NCBI GenBank assembly: GCA_938084845.1
Contig: CALKEB010000016.1
Location: forward strand, 91,900-155,899
Direction: 5' to 3'
Length of the DNA stretch: 64,000 nucleotides
Origin: an uncultured Polaribacter sp.
GTDB taxonomy: Bacteria; Bacteroidota; Bacteroidia; Flavobacteriales; Flavobacteriaceae
Part shown: positions 43,157 to 50,768 of the stretch, one piece after another
Layout: every line of letters starts with the position of its first letter
Numbering within the stretch: the stretch's first letter is position 1
Made by a program: the position numbers and the translations under genes
Notes under the pieces: model-generated
Database searches by the model: none
What the model was told of the DNA's origin: nothing
Seen by the model: only the letters and a program-made list of their open reading frames with translations

Positions 43157-44329
43157 ATGAGTAATAAGAAACATTTCGAAACAGAAGCCATTAGAAATCA
43201 GACAGAAAGAAGTCAGTTTTCTGAACATTCTACACCTTTATATTTAACTTCAAGCTTTGTTTTTGATGATGCAGAAGAAATGCGTGCATCTTTTGCAGAA
43301 GAAAAACAGCGTAATTTATACAGCAGATTTACAAATCCGAATACTAGTGAATTTGTAAATAAAATTGTAGCTATGGAAGGTGCAGAAAGTGGGTGTGTCT
43401 TTGCAACAGGGATGTCTGCCATCTTCTCTACATTTGCAGCCATATTAAATGCTGGTGATCATGTTGTTTCTTGCAGATCTGTATTTGGCTCAACACATAG
43501 TATGTTTACCAAATATTTGCCAAAATGGAATATTAAAACCTCTTATTTTAAGGTTGATGAAGTAGCGTTGGTAGAAAGTTTAATTCAAGAAAATACTAAG
43601 ATTTTATACATAGAAACTCCTACAAATCCTGCAGTTGATATTTTAGATTTAGAATTGATAGGCAACATCGCTAAAAAACACAATCTAATTTTTATTGTCG
43701 ATAATTGCTTTGCTACACCATATATCCAGCAACCTATAAAATTTGGTGCAGATTTGGTTATACATTCAGCAACCAAATTAATGGATGGCCAAGGAAGAGT
43801 TTTGGGCGGAGTTACTGTAGGTAAAGAAGATTTGATTCGTGAAGTTTATTTGTTTGCCAGAAATACTGGGCCAGCTATGTCACCATTTAATGCTTGGGTT
43901 TTATCAAAAAGTTTAGAAACTTTAGCTATTAGAGTAGAAAAACATTGTGAAAATGCTTTGAAGGTGGCCGAATTTTTAGAGAATAATATTAAAGTTGATT
44001 TGGTAAAATATCCTTTTTTAGAATCTCATCCTCAGTTTAAAGTTGCTAAACAACAAATGAAATTAGGAGGTAATATTGTTGCTTTCGAAATTAAGGGCGG
44101 AATTGAAGCTGGCAGAAAATTTTTAAACAAAATCAAAATGTGTTCGTTATCTGCAAATTTAGGAGATACTAGAACCATTGTTACGCATCCATCTTCTACA
44201 ACACATGGTCGCTTGTCAGAAGAAGATCGATTAGAAGTTGGTATTACTAATGGATTAGTTCGAGTTTCTGTTGGTTTAGAAAATGTGGCTGATATTATAG
44301 AAGATTTAGCTCAAGCTTTAGAAGATTAA
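43157..44329 (+). CDS. metZ: O-succinyl/acetylhomoserine sulfhydrylase, MetZ type
   Basis: A 390-residue PLP enzyme of the same superfamily as MetY but the shorter type. It shows FETEAIRNQTERSQFSEHSTPLYLTSSFVF, YSRFTNPNTSEF, CVFATGMSAIFSTFAAILNAGDHVV and the PLP-lysine segment LVIHSATKLMDGQGRVLGG. The last gene of the riboswitch unit, it probably also makes homocysteine from an activated homoserine and sulfide. Presence of an acetyltransferase upstream favours O-acetylhomoserine; cystathionine synthase activity cannot be excluded. Confidence 0.88.
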   Translation: MSNKKHFETEAIRNQTERSQFSEHSTPLYLTSSFVFDDAEEMRASFAEEKQRNLYSRFTNPNTSEFVNKIVAMEGAESGCVFATGMSAIFSTFAAILNAGDHVVSCRSVFGSTHSMFTKYLPKWNIKTSYFKVDEVALVESLIQENTKILYIETPTNPAVDILDLELIGNIAKKHNLIFIVDNCFATPYIQQPIKFGADLVIHSATKLMDGQGRVLGGVTVGKEDLIREVYLFARNTGPAMSPFNAWVLSKSLETLAIRVEKHCENALKVAEFLENNIKVDLVKYPFLESHPQFKVAKQQMKLGGNIVAFEIKGGIEAGRKFLNKIKMCSLSANLGDTRTIVTHPSSTTHGRLSEEDRLEVGITNGLVRVSVGLENVADIIEDLAQALED

Positions 44330-44372
44330 AACTTCAATTTCGTAGAAATTCAAATTTTAAGATTTAATTATT

Positions 44373-44392
44373 AAAATTGGTTAACCAATTTT
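44373..44392. promoter_or_regulatory. 20-bp perfect palindrome, candidate GntR/FadR-type uronate operator
   Basis: AAAATTGGTTAACCAATTTT is a perfect palindrome 38 bases before the alginate lyase ATG and overlaps a near -7 element (CAATTTTG, 44386-44393). The core TTGGTTAACCAA resembles the operators of GntR-family hexuronate regulators (UxuR/ExuR consensus AAATTGGTATACCAATTT). A repressor role in alginate response is inference. Confidence 0.6.
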
Positions 44393-44430
44393 GTATTTTT
44401 ATAAAAAAATTTAAATTTAGCCTAATTTCT

Positions 44431-45642
44431 ATGAAATTTGTATTTAAAATAAGTCTTGTAAGTATTACGTTTTTTACATTTTTATCTTGTAGTTCATCAG
44501 AACCAACTGATGAAGTTATTACGCAAGATCAACTAACGGTTTCTACGTTAAATACATTTTCTGCAAATCAAGAATCACAATCATTAAAAATTACTGCTAA
44601 TTTATATTGGTACACAGAAAGTGATTTAAATTGGGTTACAATATCACCCAGGTTTGGTACAAATGATGGTACAGTAAATATTACACCAGCATCCAACCCT
44701 AGCTTCGAAGAACGTTCAGGAACTATAAAAGTTATTGGTGGTAACTTAACTAGAAATGTTATAATAACTCAAGAAGCAAAGGTTGATAATGGTGGTGTTT
44801 TGGATCCTAACAAAACTCCAGCTCAAAATTTTGATTTATCTACCTGGAAATTGAATACACCAGAAAATAATGGAAGTGGTTTTTCTAAAACTATTTCTGT
44901 TAGCGAAATTAATGGCGGTTATGAAGATGATAATTATTTTTATACAGGAACTGATGGTGGTTTGGTTTTTAAATGTCCAGTAGAAGGGTTTAAAACTTCT
45001 GCAAATACAAGTTATACTAGAGTTGAATTAAGAGAAATGCTAAGAGGTACAGACACTAGCATTCCTACACAAGGTGTAAATAAAAATAATTGGGTTTTTG
45101 GGTCATCACCAAATTCAGATAAAAATGCTGCAGCTGGTTTTGATGGAGAAATGAATGTAACTTTAGCTGTAAATCATGTTACAACAACAGGTAGTTCAAG
45201 TCATGTAGGTAGAGTAATTATAGGACAAATTCATGCCAATAATGATGAACCTGTAAGATTATACTACAGAAAATTACAAAATAACAGTTTAGGTGCTATC
45301 TATTTTGCTCATGAACCTAGAGATGGTTTTGGTAATGAACAATGGTATAATATGATTGGTTCTAGAAGCAATTCAGCAGCCAACCCAACAGATGGTATCG
45401 CTTTAGATGAAAAATTTTCTTATCAAATTAAAACTGTTAATAATACACTTACTGTTACCATTTCTAGAGAAGGAAAACCAGATGTTGTAGAAACTGTAGA
45501 TATGTCTAACAGTGGTTTTGATCAAAGTGGTCAATACCAGTATTTTAAGGCGGGTTTGTACCATGTAAATAATTCAGGTACTGCAACTGATTATGCTCAA
45601 GCTACATTTTATCAAATAGAAAAATCGCATACAACAAACTAG
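44431..45642 (+). CDS. PL7 alginate lyase lipoprotein with BACON domain
   Basis: A 403-residue surface or periplasmic lipoprotein that cleaves alginate by beta-elimination. The signal ends in FLSCSSS (lipobox Cys17). A BACON domain, thought to bind carbohydrate or mucin, covers about residues 30-112 (YWYTESDLNWVTISP; RSGTIKVIGG). The PL7 catalytic jelly-roll follows with the three family motifs: RVELREMLR (197-205), QIH (266-268) and YFKAGLYHV (371-379). QIH rather than QVH usually goes with preference for guluronate-containing alginate. The start at 44431 is preferred over 44377, which lies inside the palindromic operator. It stands alone rather than in a visible polysaccharide locus. Confidence 0.92.
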   Translation: MKFVFKISLVSITFFTFLSCSSSEPTDEVITQDQLTVSTLNTFSANQESQSLKITANLYWYTESDLNWVTISPRFGTNDGTVNITPASNPSFEERSGTIKVIGGNLTRNVIITQEAKVDNGGVLDPNKTPAQNFDLSTWKLNTPENNGSGFSKTISVSEINGGYEDDNYFYTGTDGGLVFKCPVEGFKTSANTSYTRVELREMLRGTDTSIPTQGVNKNNWVFGSSPNSDKNAAAGFDGEMNVTLAVNHVTTTGSSSHVGRVIIGQIHANNDEPVRLYYRKLQNNSLGAIYFAHEPRDGFGNEQWYNMIGSRSNSAANPTDGIALDEKFSYQIKTVNNTLTVTISREGKPDVVETVDMSNSGFDQSGQYQYFKAGLYHVNNSGTATDYAQATFYQIEKSHTTN

Positions 45643-45671
45643 GTTAACTAGAATTTGTTTACTTTAGATTT

Positions 45672-46100
45672 ATGCTTTCTAAAAAAACAAAATACGGAAT
45701 TAAAGCGCTTACTTATTTAGCAAAACAAGAGTATAAAATGCCTATTGCCATTGCTACTATTTCTAAAAGTGAAAATATTTCATTAAAGTTTTTAGAAAGT
45801 ATTTTACTCACGCTTCGTAAAAACGGTTTGTTAGGTTCTAAAAAAGGAAAAGGTGGTGGGTATTATCTGCTTAAAAAACCAGATGAAATTCTAATGACCA
45901 CGATTATGAGAATATTAGAAGGTCCTATCTCTATGGTACCTTGTGTGAGTTTAAATTTCTACGAAAAATGCGACGATTGTCCAGATGAAAATGCTTGTGC
46001 TGTGCATAAGTTAATGATACAAGTTAGAGACAATACGCTTCAAATTTTTAGGAATACAACTTTAGCAGATTTAACATTAAATCCACCTAATCAACTATAG
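45672..46100 (+). CDS. Rrf2-family transcriptional regulator
   Basis: A 142-residue winged-helix regulator of the Rrf2 family. It begins MLSKKTKYGIKALTYLAKQE, has the recognition region SLKFLESILLTLRKNGLLGSKKGKGGGYYL, and a cysteine cluster (CVSLNFYEKCDDCPDENAC) in the place where IscR/NsrR bind an iron-sulfur cluster. It could sense Fe-S status, sulfide or an O-acetylserine-CysK complex like CymR. Its position at the head of the sulfate-assimilation genes, and paired repeated boxes in the promoter downstream, suggest it controls them. The next gene starts directly after its stop. Confidence 0.9.
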   Translation: MLSKKTKYGIKALTYLAKQEYKMPIAIATISKSENISLKFLESILLTLRKNGLLGSKKGKGGGYYLLKKPDEILMTTIMRILEGPISMVPCVSLNFYEKCDDCPDENACAVHKLMIQVRDNTLQIFRNTTLADLTLNPPNQL

Positions 46101-47333
46101 ATGAACATTAAATGGCTACAACATGTATTAGCAACACTATTGATTTTTTCTGTAAATCAAGGGTTTTCTCAAGAGGATAATTCAGCGAAAACGAAATTTA
46201 CAGCGTTCCTAGCAAAATCATACTATAGCATTAATTTTGGAGCTATTTATTATCCTTTTTCTAATGACAATTTAATAGATGGATTTGAAACAGAAACCTT
46301 TACAAAAAACAGGTTTTCAGGTAGAATGTTGTTGGGTCATAAAATAAAGGATGATTTATCTGCACAATTTGGAGTGATAAGGCCAGCTTCTTGGTTCAAA
46401 TACGATAATGTGAATACTATTGGTTATGATAGAAGTGTATGGATTAATGCTTGGAATTTATCCTTAAAAAAAGATTTCAACTTAACGGATAGAATGTCTT
46501 TGTATGCAGAGGTTGGTATTGCAAATGTTACGCGAGTTGGTTTTTCAATAAACGACCAGATTATTTATGAAGATGCACACTTTGCAAGTCTCTTATACGG
46601 ATTTGGATTGCAATATTGGTTGTCTAACAGATGGCGATTGTCTGCAAATGGTACATTTATGCCTAAGTCAGATGCGTACAATCAACCTTCCATATCACAA
46701 GCTTCTTTAGGTTTTGAGTACCACTTACAGCAAGTAGATGATACAACTGCAAAAGAATACACTAGTAATGAATATTTTTTCCCAAAAAACATTTTTCAGG
46801 TTAGTTACGGAACAGGAGCTTTAGGCTTTGGGGTAAATAAGTTCTTATCAATGAATATTAAGGTAGGTGATTTTGAGAGTTTTGGGATTCCTATTTTTTG
46901 GTTGGGTGATGTAGAAGCACAACATGCTTTTTCAGTAACTTATCAAAGATTAATATATAGATCTGAAAAGATTTTTTCTTTAGATTGGGGAGTAAGTACT
47001 ACTTATTTTCAATCTCAGCAAGGAAAATCAGATGTTTTTGCCTTTTCTATTTTTCCTGTACTTCGTTTTTATTTATATCGAAACAAAAACTACGATTTTT
47101 ACACAAATTATTCAATTATTGGTCCAACATATATATCTAAAAGTGATATTGATGGTTTTGAAACAGGACCAAAAATTACGTATCAAGATATTATGGGTTT
47201 TGGAGTTTTCTTTGGAAAAGAGAGAGCCTATAATTTCGAGTTAAGAATTATGCATTATTCTAATGGCAACATTTTCACAAGAAATGCAGGTGTTGCTGTG
47301 CCCATTCAGTTAACACTAGGTAAAACTTTTTAG
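46101..47333 (+). CDS. outer-membrane protein with PagL-like C-terminal domain
   Basis: A 410-residue protein with a Sec signal (about residues 1-23, ending GFSQ). The N-terminal half (about 35-212) has alternating strands of a small outer-membrane barrel (GRMLLGHKIKDDLSAQFGV; LYAEVGIANVTRVGFSI). The C-terminal half resembles PagL-type lipid A 3-O-deacylases (acyloxyacyl hydrolase family): the active-site segment is MHYSNGNIFTRNAGV, with His385, Ser387 and Asn388, and it ends in an outer-membrane-type aromatic residue (TLGKTF). Two barrels in one chain would be unusual. It starts on the base after the Rrf2 stop, so it is co-expressed with the regulator; why a lipid A enzyme sits with sulfur genes is unclear. 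Confidence 0.72.
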   Translation: MNIKWLQHVLATLLIFSVNQGFSQEDNSAKTKFTAFLAKSYYSINFGAIYYPFSNDNLIDGFETETFTKNRFSGRMLLGHKIKDDLSAQFGVIRPASWFKYDNVNTIGYDRSVWINAWNLSLKKDFNLTDRMSLYAEVGIANVTRVGFSINDQIIYEDAHFASLLYGFGLQYWLSNRWRLSANGTFMPKSDAYNQPSISQASLGFEYHLQQVDDTTAKEYTSNEYFFPKNIFQVSYGTGALGFGVNKFLSMNIKVGDFESFGIPIFWLGDVEAQHAFSVTYQRLIYRSEKIFSLDWGVSTTYFQSQQGKSDVFAFSIFPVLRFYLYRNKNYDFYTNYSIIGPTYISKSDIDGFETGPKITYQDIMGFGVFFGKERAYNFELRIMHYSNGNIFTRNAGVAVPIQLTLGKTF

Positions 47334-47420
47334 TGTATTACTATTTTTCTTCTAATTATTTTAATCTAAACAAAATTTCAACTGATATATTCTTAAATAA
47401 TTCAGCTTATTTTTATTATT

Positions 47421-47438
47421 CTACTAAATCTATAGGGT
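47421..47438 (+). promoter_or_regulatory. upstream regulatory box, copy 1
   Basis: CTACTAAATCTATAGGGT shares CTACTAAATNNNTAGGGT with a second copy 80 bases downstream. It is the distal candidate operator for the sulfate-assimilation genes, plausibly for the Rrf2 regulator. Confidence 0.5.
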
Positions 47439-47486
47439 TTATCTAAAAAAGGTCTGGTAATCACTCTTTTTTGAATTTAATTGATG

Positions 47487-47494
47487 TATGTTTG
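47487..47494 (+). promoter_or_regulatory. -7 element of the sulfate-assimilation operon
   Basis: TATGTTTG is an exact -7 match, 46 bases before the DUF2061 ATG. Transcription should start near 47501, inside the second box. Confidence 0.55.
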
Positions 47495-47500
47495 CATACT

Positions 47501-47518
47501 CTACTAAATAAGTAGGGT
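47501..47518 (+). promoter_or_regulatory. regulatory box copy 2 over the expected transcription start
   Basis: CTACTAAATAAGTAGGGT contains the inverted repeat CTACT-AAATA-AGTAG. It begins seven bases after the -7 element, a position typical for a repressor. Confidence 0.55.
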
Positions 47519-47540
47519 AAAAAAATAGTATAAATAATAC

Positions 47541-47804
47541 ATGATTTTAGACCAAGTTTTACTGTATAAGAAATCAGAAAATAAAGGTTTTAAAGAAGAT
47601 AAAACATCAGAGAAACCTATAAGAAGTGTAATAAAAGCTTTGAGTTGGAGGGTTGTTGGTACATTAGATACATTAATCGTCTCTTATATACTTACAAGTG
47701 AAATTGCTTTAGCGACTTCAATAGCATCCATTGATTTTATTACTAAACTTATACTCTATTTTTTTCATGAAAGAATTTGGAACACTATTAAATGGGGAAA
47801 ATAA
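47541..47804 (+). CDS. DUF2061 membrane protein
   Basis: An 87-residue protein of the DUF2061 family: KPIRSVIKALSWRVVGTLDTLIVSYILTSEIALATSIASIDFITKLILYFFHERIWNTIKWG spans two predicted membrane segments with the conserved SWR and FHERIW ends. (The segment is residues about 26-87.) DUF2061 genes recur beside sulfate-reduction genes in several bacteria. It is first in the cys operon and its stop shares a base with the cysH start (TAATG). A role in sulfate or sulfite handling at the membrane is inferred from context only. Confidence 0.85.
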   Translation: MILDQVLLYKKSENKGFKEDKTSEKPIRSVIKALSWRVVGTLDTLIVSYILTSEIALATSIASIDFITKLILYFFHERIWNTIKWGK

Positions 47805-48418
47805 TGAACCTAGATTTAGATAAAATAAATAAAGATTTGCAAGATAAAAGTCCTGCAGAAATTATTACTTGGGCTGTTTCAATTGCAGAAAAACCAGTTA
47901 TAACCACCAATTTTAGACCTTATGAAGTGGCTATTTTAAATGCTGTAACTGAAGTAAAAAGTAATATAAAAGTCATTTGGTGTGACACGGGTTACAATAC
48001 TGTTCAAACTTACAAACACGCTGAAGAAATTATAGAAAAATTGAACTTAAACATTCAATTGTATACACCTAAACAAACAACAGCTCATAGAAATGTTGTT
48101 TTAGGGGTACCTTCAATAGAAGATAAAAAACATGCTTTATTCACTCAGCAAGTTAAACTTGAACCTTTCACTAGAGCTATGAAAGAGCATCAGCCAGATG
48201 TTTGGTTTACAAATCTTAGAAAAGGACAAACTGCTTTTAGAGATAGCATAAATATTGTTTCTGTAAGTAAAGATGGTATTGTAAAAGTAAGCCCTTTTTA
48301 CCATTGGTCAGATGATGAGTTAGATGCGTATTTAGTAGAAAAGAATTTATCCAATGAATTCATCTATTTCGACCCAACCAAAGTAGAAAGTAATAGAGAA
48401 TGTGGTTTACATATATAA
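47804..48418 (+). CDS. cysH: phosphoadenylyl-sulfate (or adenylyl-sulfate) reductase
   Basis: CysH reduces activated sulfate to sulfite with thioredoxin-type electrons. The 204-residue protein has the PAPS-reductase fold, with VIWCDTGYNTVQTYKHAEEI and VWFTNLRKGQTAFRD, and ends in the catalytic ECGLHI (Cys200). It has only two cysteines, so the CC...CxxC iron-sulfur signature of APS-type reductases is absent, which would favour PAPS; yet no APS kinase is seen in this operon. The ATG at 47804 overlaps the DUF2061 stop and is preferred over 47792. Confidence 0.9.
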   Translation: MNLDLDKINKDLQDKSPAEIITWAVSIAEKPVITTNFRPYEVAILNAVTEVKSNIKVIWCDTGYNTVQTYKHAEEIIEKLNLNIQLYTPKQTTAHRNVVLGVPSIEDKKHALFTQQVKLEPFTRAMKEHQPDVWFTNLRKGQTAFRDSINIVSVSKDGIVKVSPFYHWSDDELDAYLVEKNLSNEFIYFDPTKVESNRECGLHI

Positions 48419-48429
48419 AAGATATGATT

Positions 48430-49335
48430 ATGAATCAAAAGACGATACAAGTAGATGCTTTAGAAAGTGAAGCCATATATATATTTAGAGAAGTGCAAGC
48501 ACAATTCGAAAAACCAGTGCTACTTTTTTCTGGGGGTAAAGACAGCATCACTTTAGTCCGTTTAGCTCAAAAAGCATTTTATCCAGCAAAAATTCCTTTT
48601 CCATTATTACATATAGATACTGGTCATAATTTTCCTGAAACGATTGAATTTAGAGATCGATTGGCAAAAGAATTAGGAGTAGAATTAATTGTTAGAAATG
48701 TGCAAGACAATATCGATTCTGGAAGAGTAAAAGAAGAATCAGGTAGGTATGCCAGTAGAAATATGTTGCAAACAGAAACATTATTAGATGCTATAGAAGA
48801 ATTTGGTTTTGATGCCTGTATTGGTGGTGCAAGAAGAGATGAAGAAAAAGCAAGAGCAAAAGAAAGAATTTTTTCTGTTAGAGATGATTTCGGGCAATGG
48901 GATGAAAAAAATCAAAGACCAGAGGTTTTTGATATGTTAAATGGTAGAATTGATTTAGGCCAAAACGTACGTGTTTTTCCAATTTCTAACTGGACAGAGT
49001 TAGATGTTTGGTCTTACATCAAACAAGAAAATATCGAAATTCCATCTATCTATTTTGCTCATAAACGCAAGACTTTTGTAAGAGATGGTATGATTTGGTC
49101 TGCTGCAGATGAAGTAGTGTATAGAGACGAAGAAGAAGAGGTAGTAGAAAGAATGGTACGTTTTAGAACAGTTGGTGATATGAGTTGTACTGCAGCAGTT
49201 TTATCTGAAGCTGTAGATATTACGAAGGTAGTAGAAGAAATTAGAGATTCCACCATTTCTGAAAGAGGGGCAAGAATTGATGACAAACGCTCAGAAGCTG
49301 CAATGGAAAAGAGAAAACAACAGGGATATTTTTAA
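48430..49335 (+). CDS. cysD: sulfate adenylyltransferase subunit 2
   Basis: CysD is the ATP-pyrophosphatase half of ATP sulfurylase, which makes adenylyl sulfate. The protein has the PP-loop SGGKDSITLVRLA, HIDTGHNFPETIEFRDRLA, DACIGGARRDEEKARAKERIFS, and the C-terminal basic RGARIDDKRSEAAMEKRKQQGYF. The start at 48430 gives 301 residues, matching the usual 300; ATG at 48424 is equally close. It follows cysH by a few bases and works with CysN. Confidence 0.95.
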   Translation: MNQKTIQVDALESEAIYIFREVQAQFEKPVLLFSGGKDSITLVRLAQKAFYPAKIPFPLLHIDTGHNFPETIEFRDRLAKELGVELIVRNVQDNIDSGRVKEESGRYASRNMLQTETLLDAIEEFGFDACIGGARRDEEKARAKERIFSVRDDFGQWDEKNQRPEVFDMLNGRIDLGQNVRVFPISNWTELDVWSYIKQENIEIPSIYFAHKRKTFVRDGMIWSAADEVVYRDEEEEVVERMVRFRTVGDMSCTAAVLSEAVDITKVVEEIRDSTISERGARIDDKRSEAAMEKRKQQGYF

Positions 49336-49352
49336 AAAGTAGCCTTTAGCTA

Positions 49353-49409
49353 TTGGTTTTTAGCCTTTAGTAGAGAGTTAAATCGATTACAAATTTAGCT
49401 AAAAGCCAA
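49353..49409. repeat. imperfect long inverted repeat between cysD and cysN
   Basis: TTGGTTTTTAGC (49353-49364) pairs with GCTAAAAGCCAA (49398-49409), 11 of 12, and TAGCCTTTAG occurs twice at the left side (49340-49349 and 49361-49370). This resembles a small interspersed repeat rather than coding sequence. Confidence 0.45.
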
Positions 49410-49434
49410 AATCTTTTAGTGAACAGCTTATAAA

Positions 49435-50682
49435 ATGAAAGTATTAAAAATAGCTACAGCAGGTAGTGTAGATGATGGTAAAAGTACCTTAATAGGTAGA
49501 ATTTTATACGATACAAAATCACTTACAGATGATAAATTAGAGGCTATAGAAGAAAAAAGCAAACAAAGAGGGTTTGATTATTTAGATTTTTCTTTGGCTA
49601 CAGATGGTTTGGTTGCAGAACGTGAGCAAGGCATTACTATAGATGTAGCTCATATTTACTTTTCTACACCTAGTAAAAGTTTCATTATTGCAGATACTCC
49701 AGGTCATATAGAATATACTAGAAATATGGTTACAGGTGCTTCTACAGCTCAAGCTTCAATAGTTTTAATAGATGCAAGAAATGGAGTTGTAGAGCAAACG
49801 TACAGACACTTTTTTATCAATAATTTATTGAGAATTAAAGATGTGGTAATAGCCATAAATAAAATGGATTTGGTAGATTATTCTGAAGAGAAATACAACA
49901 TCATTAAAGGAGAAATTGAATATTTAGCTAGTAAAAGCGAGTATAAAGGCCAGAACTTAACATTTATTCCTTTATCAGCCTTAAAAGGTGATAACGTTGT
50001 AGATCCTTCAGAAAATATGAGCTGGTACAAAGGTTCAACATTACTACATCACTTAGAGAATTTAGAAACACAACATATAAATGATGCGTCTCAAACTCGT
50101 TTTCCAGTGCAGACAGTTATCAGACCTAAAACAAACGAATATCATGATTTTAGAGGGTATGCAGGTAAAGTGTATGGAGGAGATTTAGAAATAGGAGAAG
50201 AAATTACTGTGTTACCATCAAAAACAAGGTCTAAAATTAAAAGCATTCATTTTTTTGATAAAGAATATACCAAAGCTAAAAGTGGTAGTTCTGTAACTAT
50301 TACATTAGAAGATAATGTAAATGTTAGTAGAGGAGATATGTTGGTTAAGGTTGCACAAGAACCAACTATTACCAAACAATTAGATGCTACTATTTGTTGG
50401 ATGGATAAAGATCCACTACAGGCCTCACAAAAATATTATATCAAACATGGTGTAAATGATGGGCAAGCCAAAGTAACATACTTGTCAAGTATCATAAAAA
50501 CAGACTTTTCAGGAATTGAAGAAAATCCGTCAGCTTTAGAATTAAATCAAATTGGAGATATTCAATTAAAACTAAGCAAACCTTTGCTGGTAGACCCTTA
50601 TAAAGAGAATAAATCTAATGGATCTTTTATTCTAATCAATCCAAAAACAAACAATACTGTAGGTGTTGGTTTTATAAAATAA
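49435..50682 (+). CDS. cysN: sulfate adenylyltransferase subunit 1 (GTPase)
   Basis: CysN is the EF-Tu-like GTPase that drives ATP sulfurylase with CysD. The 415-residue protein begins LKIATAGSVDDGKSTLIGRILYD (P-loop), with REQGITIDVAHIYF, ADTPGHIEYTRNMVTGAS and AINKMDLVDYS as G2-G4. Domains II and III follow. It ends at the natural CysN length with no fused APS kinase (CysC). It is 99 bases after cysD, separated by an inverted repeat. Confidence 0.95.
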   Translation: MKVLKIATAGSVDDGKSTLIGRILYDTKSLTDDKLEAIEEKSKQRGFDYLDFSLATDGLVAEREQGITIDVAHIYFSTPSKSFIIADTPGHIEYTRNMVTGASTAQASIVLIDARNGVVEQTYRHFFINNLLRIKDVVIAINKMDLVDYSEEKYNIIKGEIEYLASKSEYKGQNLTFIPLSALKGDNVVDPSENMSWYKGSTLLHHLENLETQHINDASQTRFPVQTVIRPKTNEYHDFRGYAGKVYGGDLEIGEEITVLPSKTRSKIKSIHFFDKEYTKAKSGSSVTITLEDNVNVSRGDMLVKVAQEPTITKQLDATICWMDKDPLQASQKYYIKHGVNDGQAKVTYLSSIIKTDFSGIEENPSALELNQIGDIQLKLSKPLLVDPYKENKSNGSFILINPKTNNTVGVGFIK

Positions 50683-50768
50683 GAAAAAGAAGAAAGGAAG
50701 TTAAGAAAGCATAATGTTGAAAAAGCTACGTATCAACTTTCATACTTTCACAATTTAAACAAAGTGCC

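Noticed and set aside
45639..45651. CTAGGTTAACTAG as a second copy of the lyase operator
   Set aside because: It shares only GTTAAC with the palindrome, is imperfect, and lacks the TTGG/CCAA half-sites.
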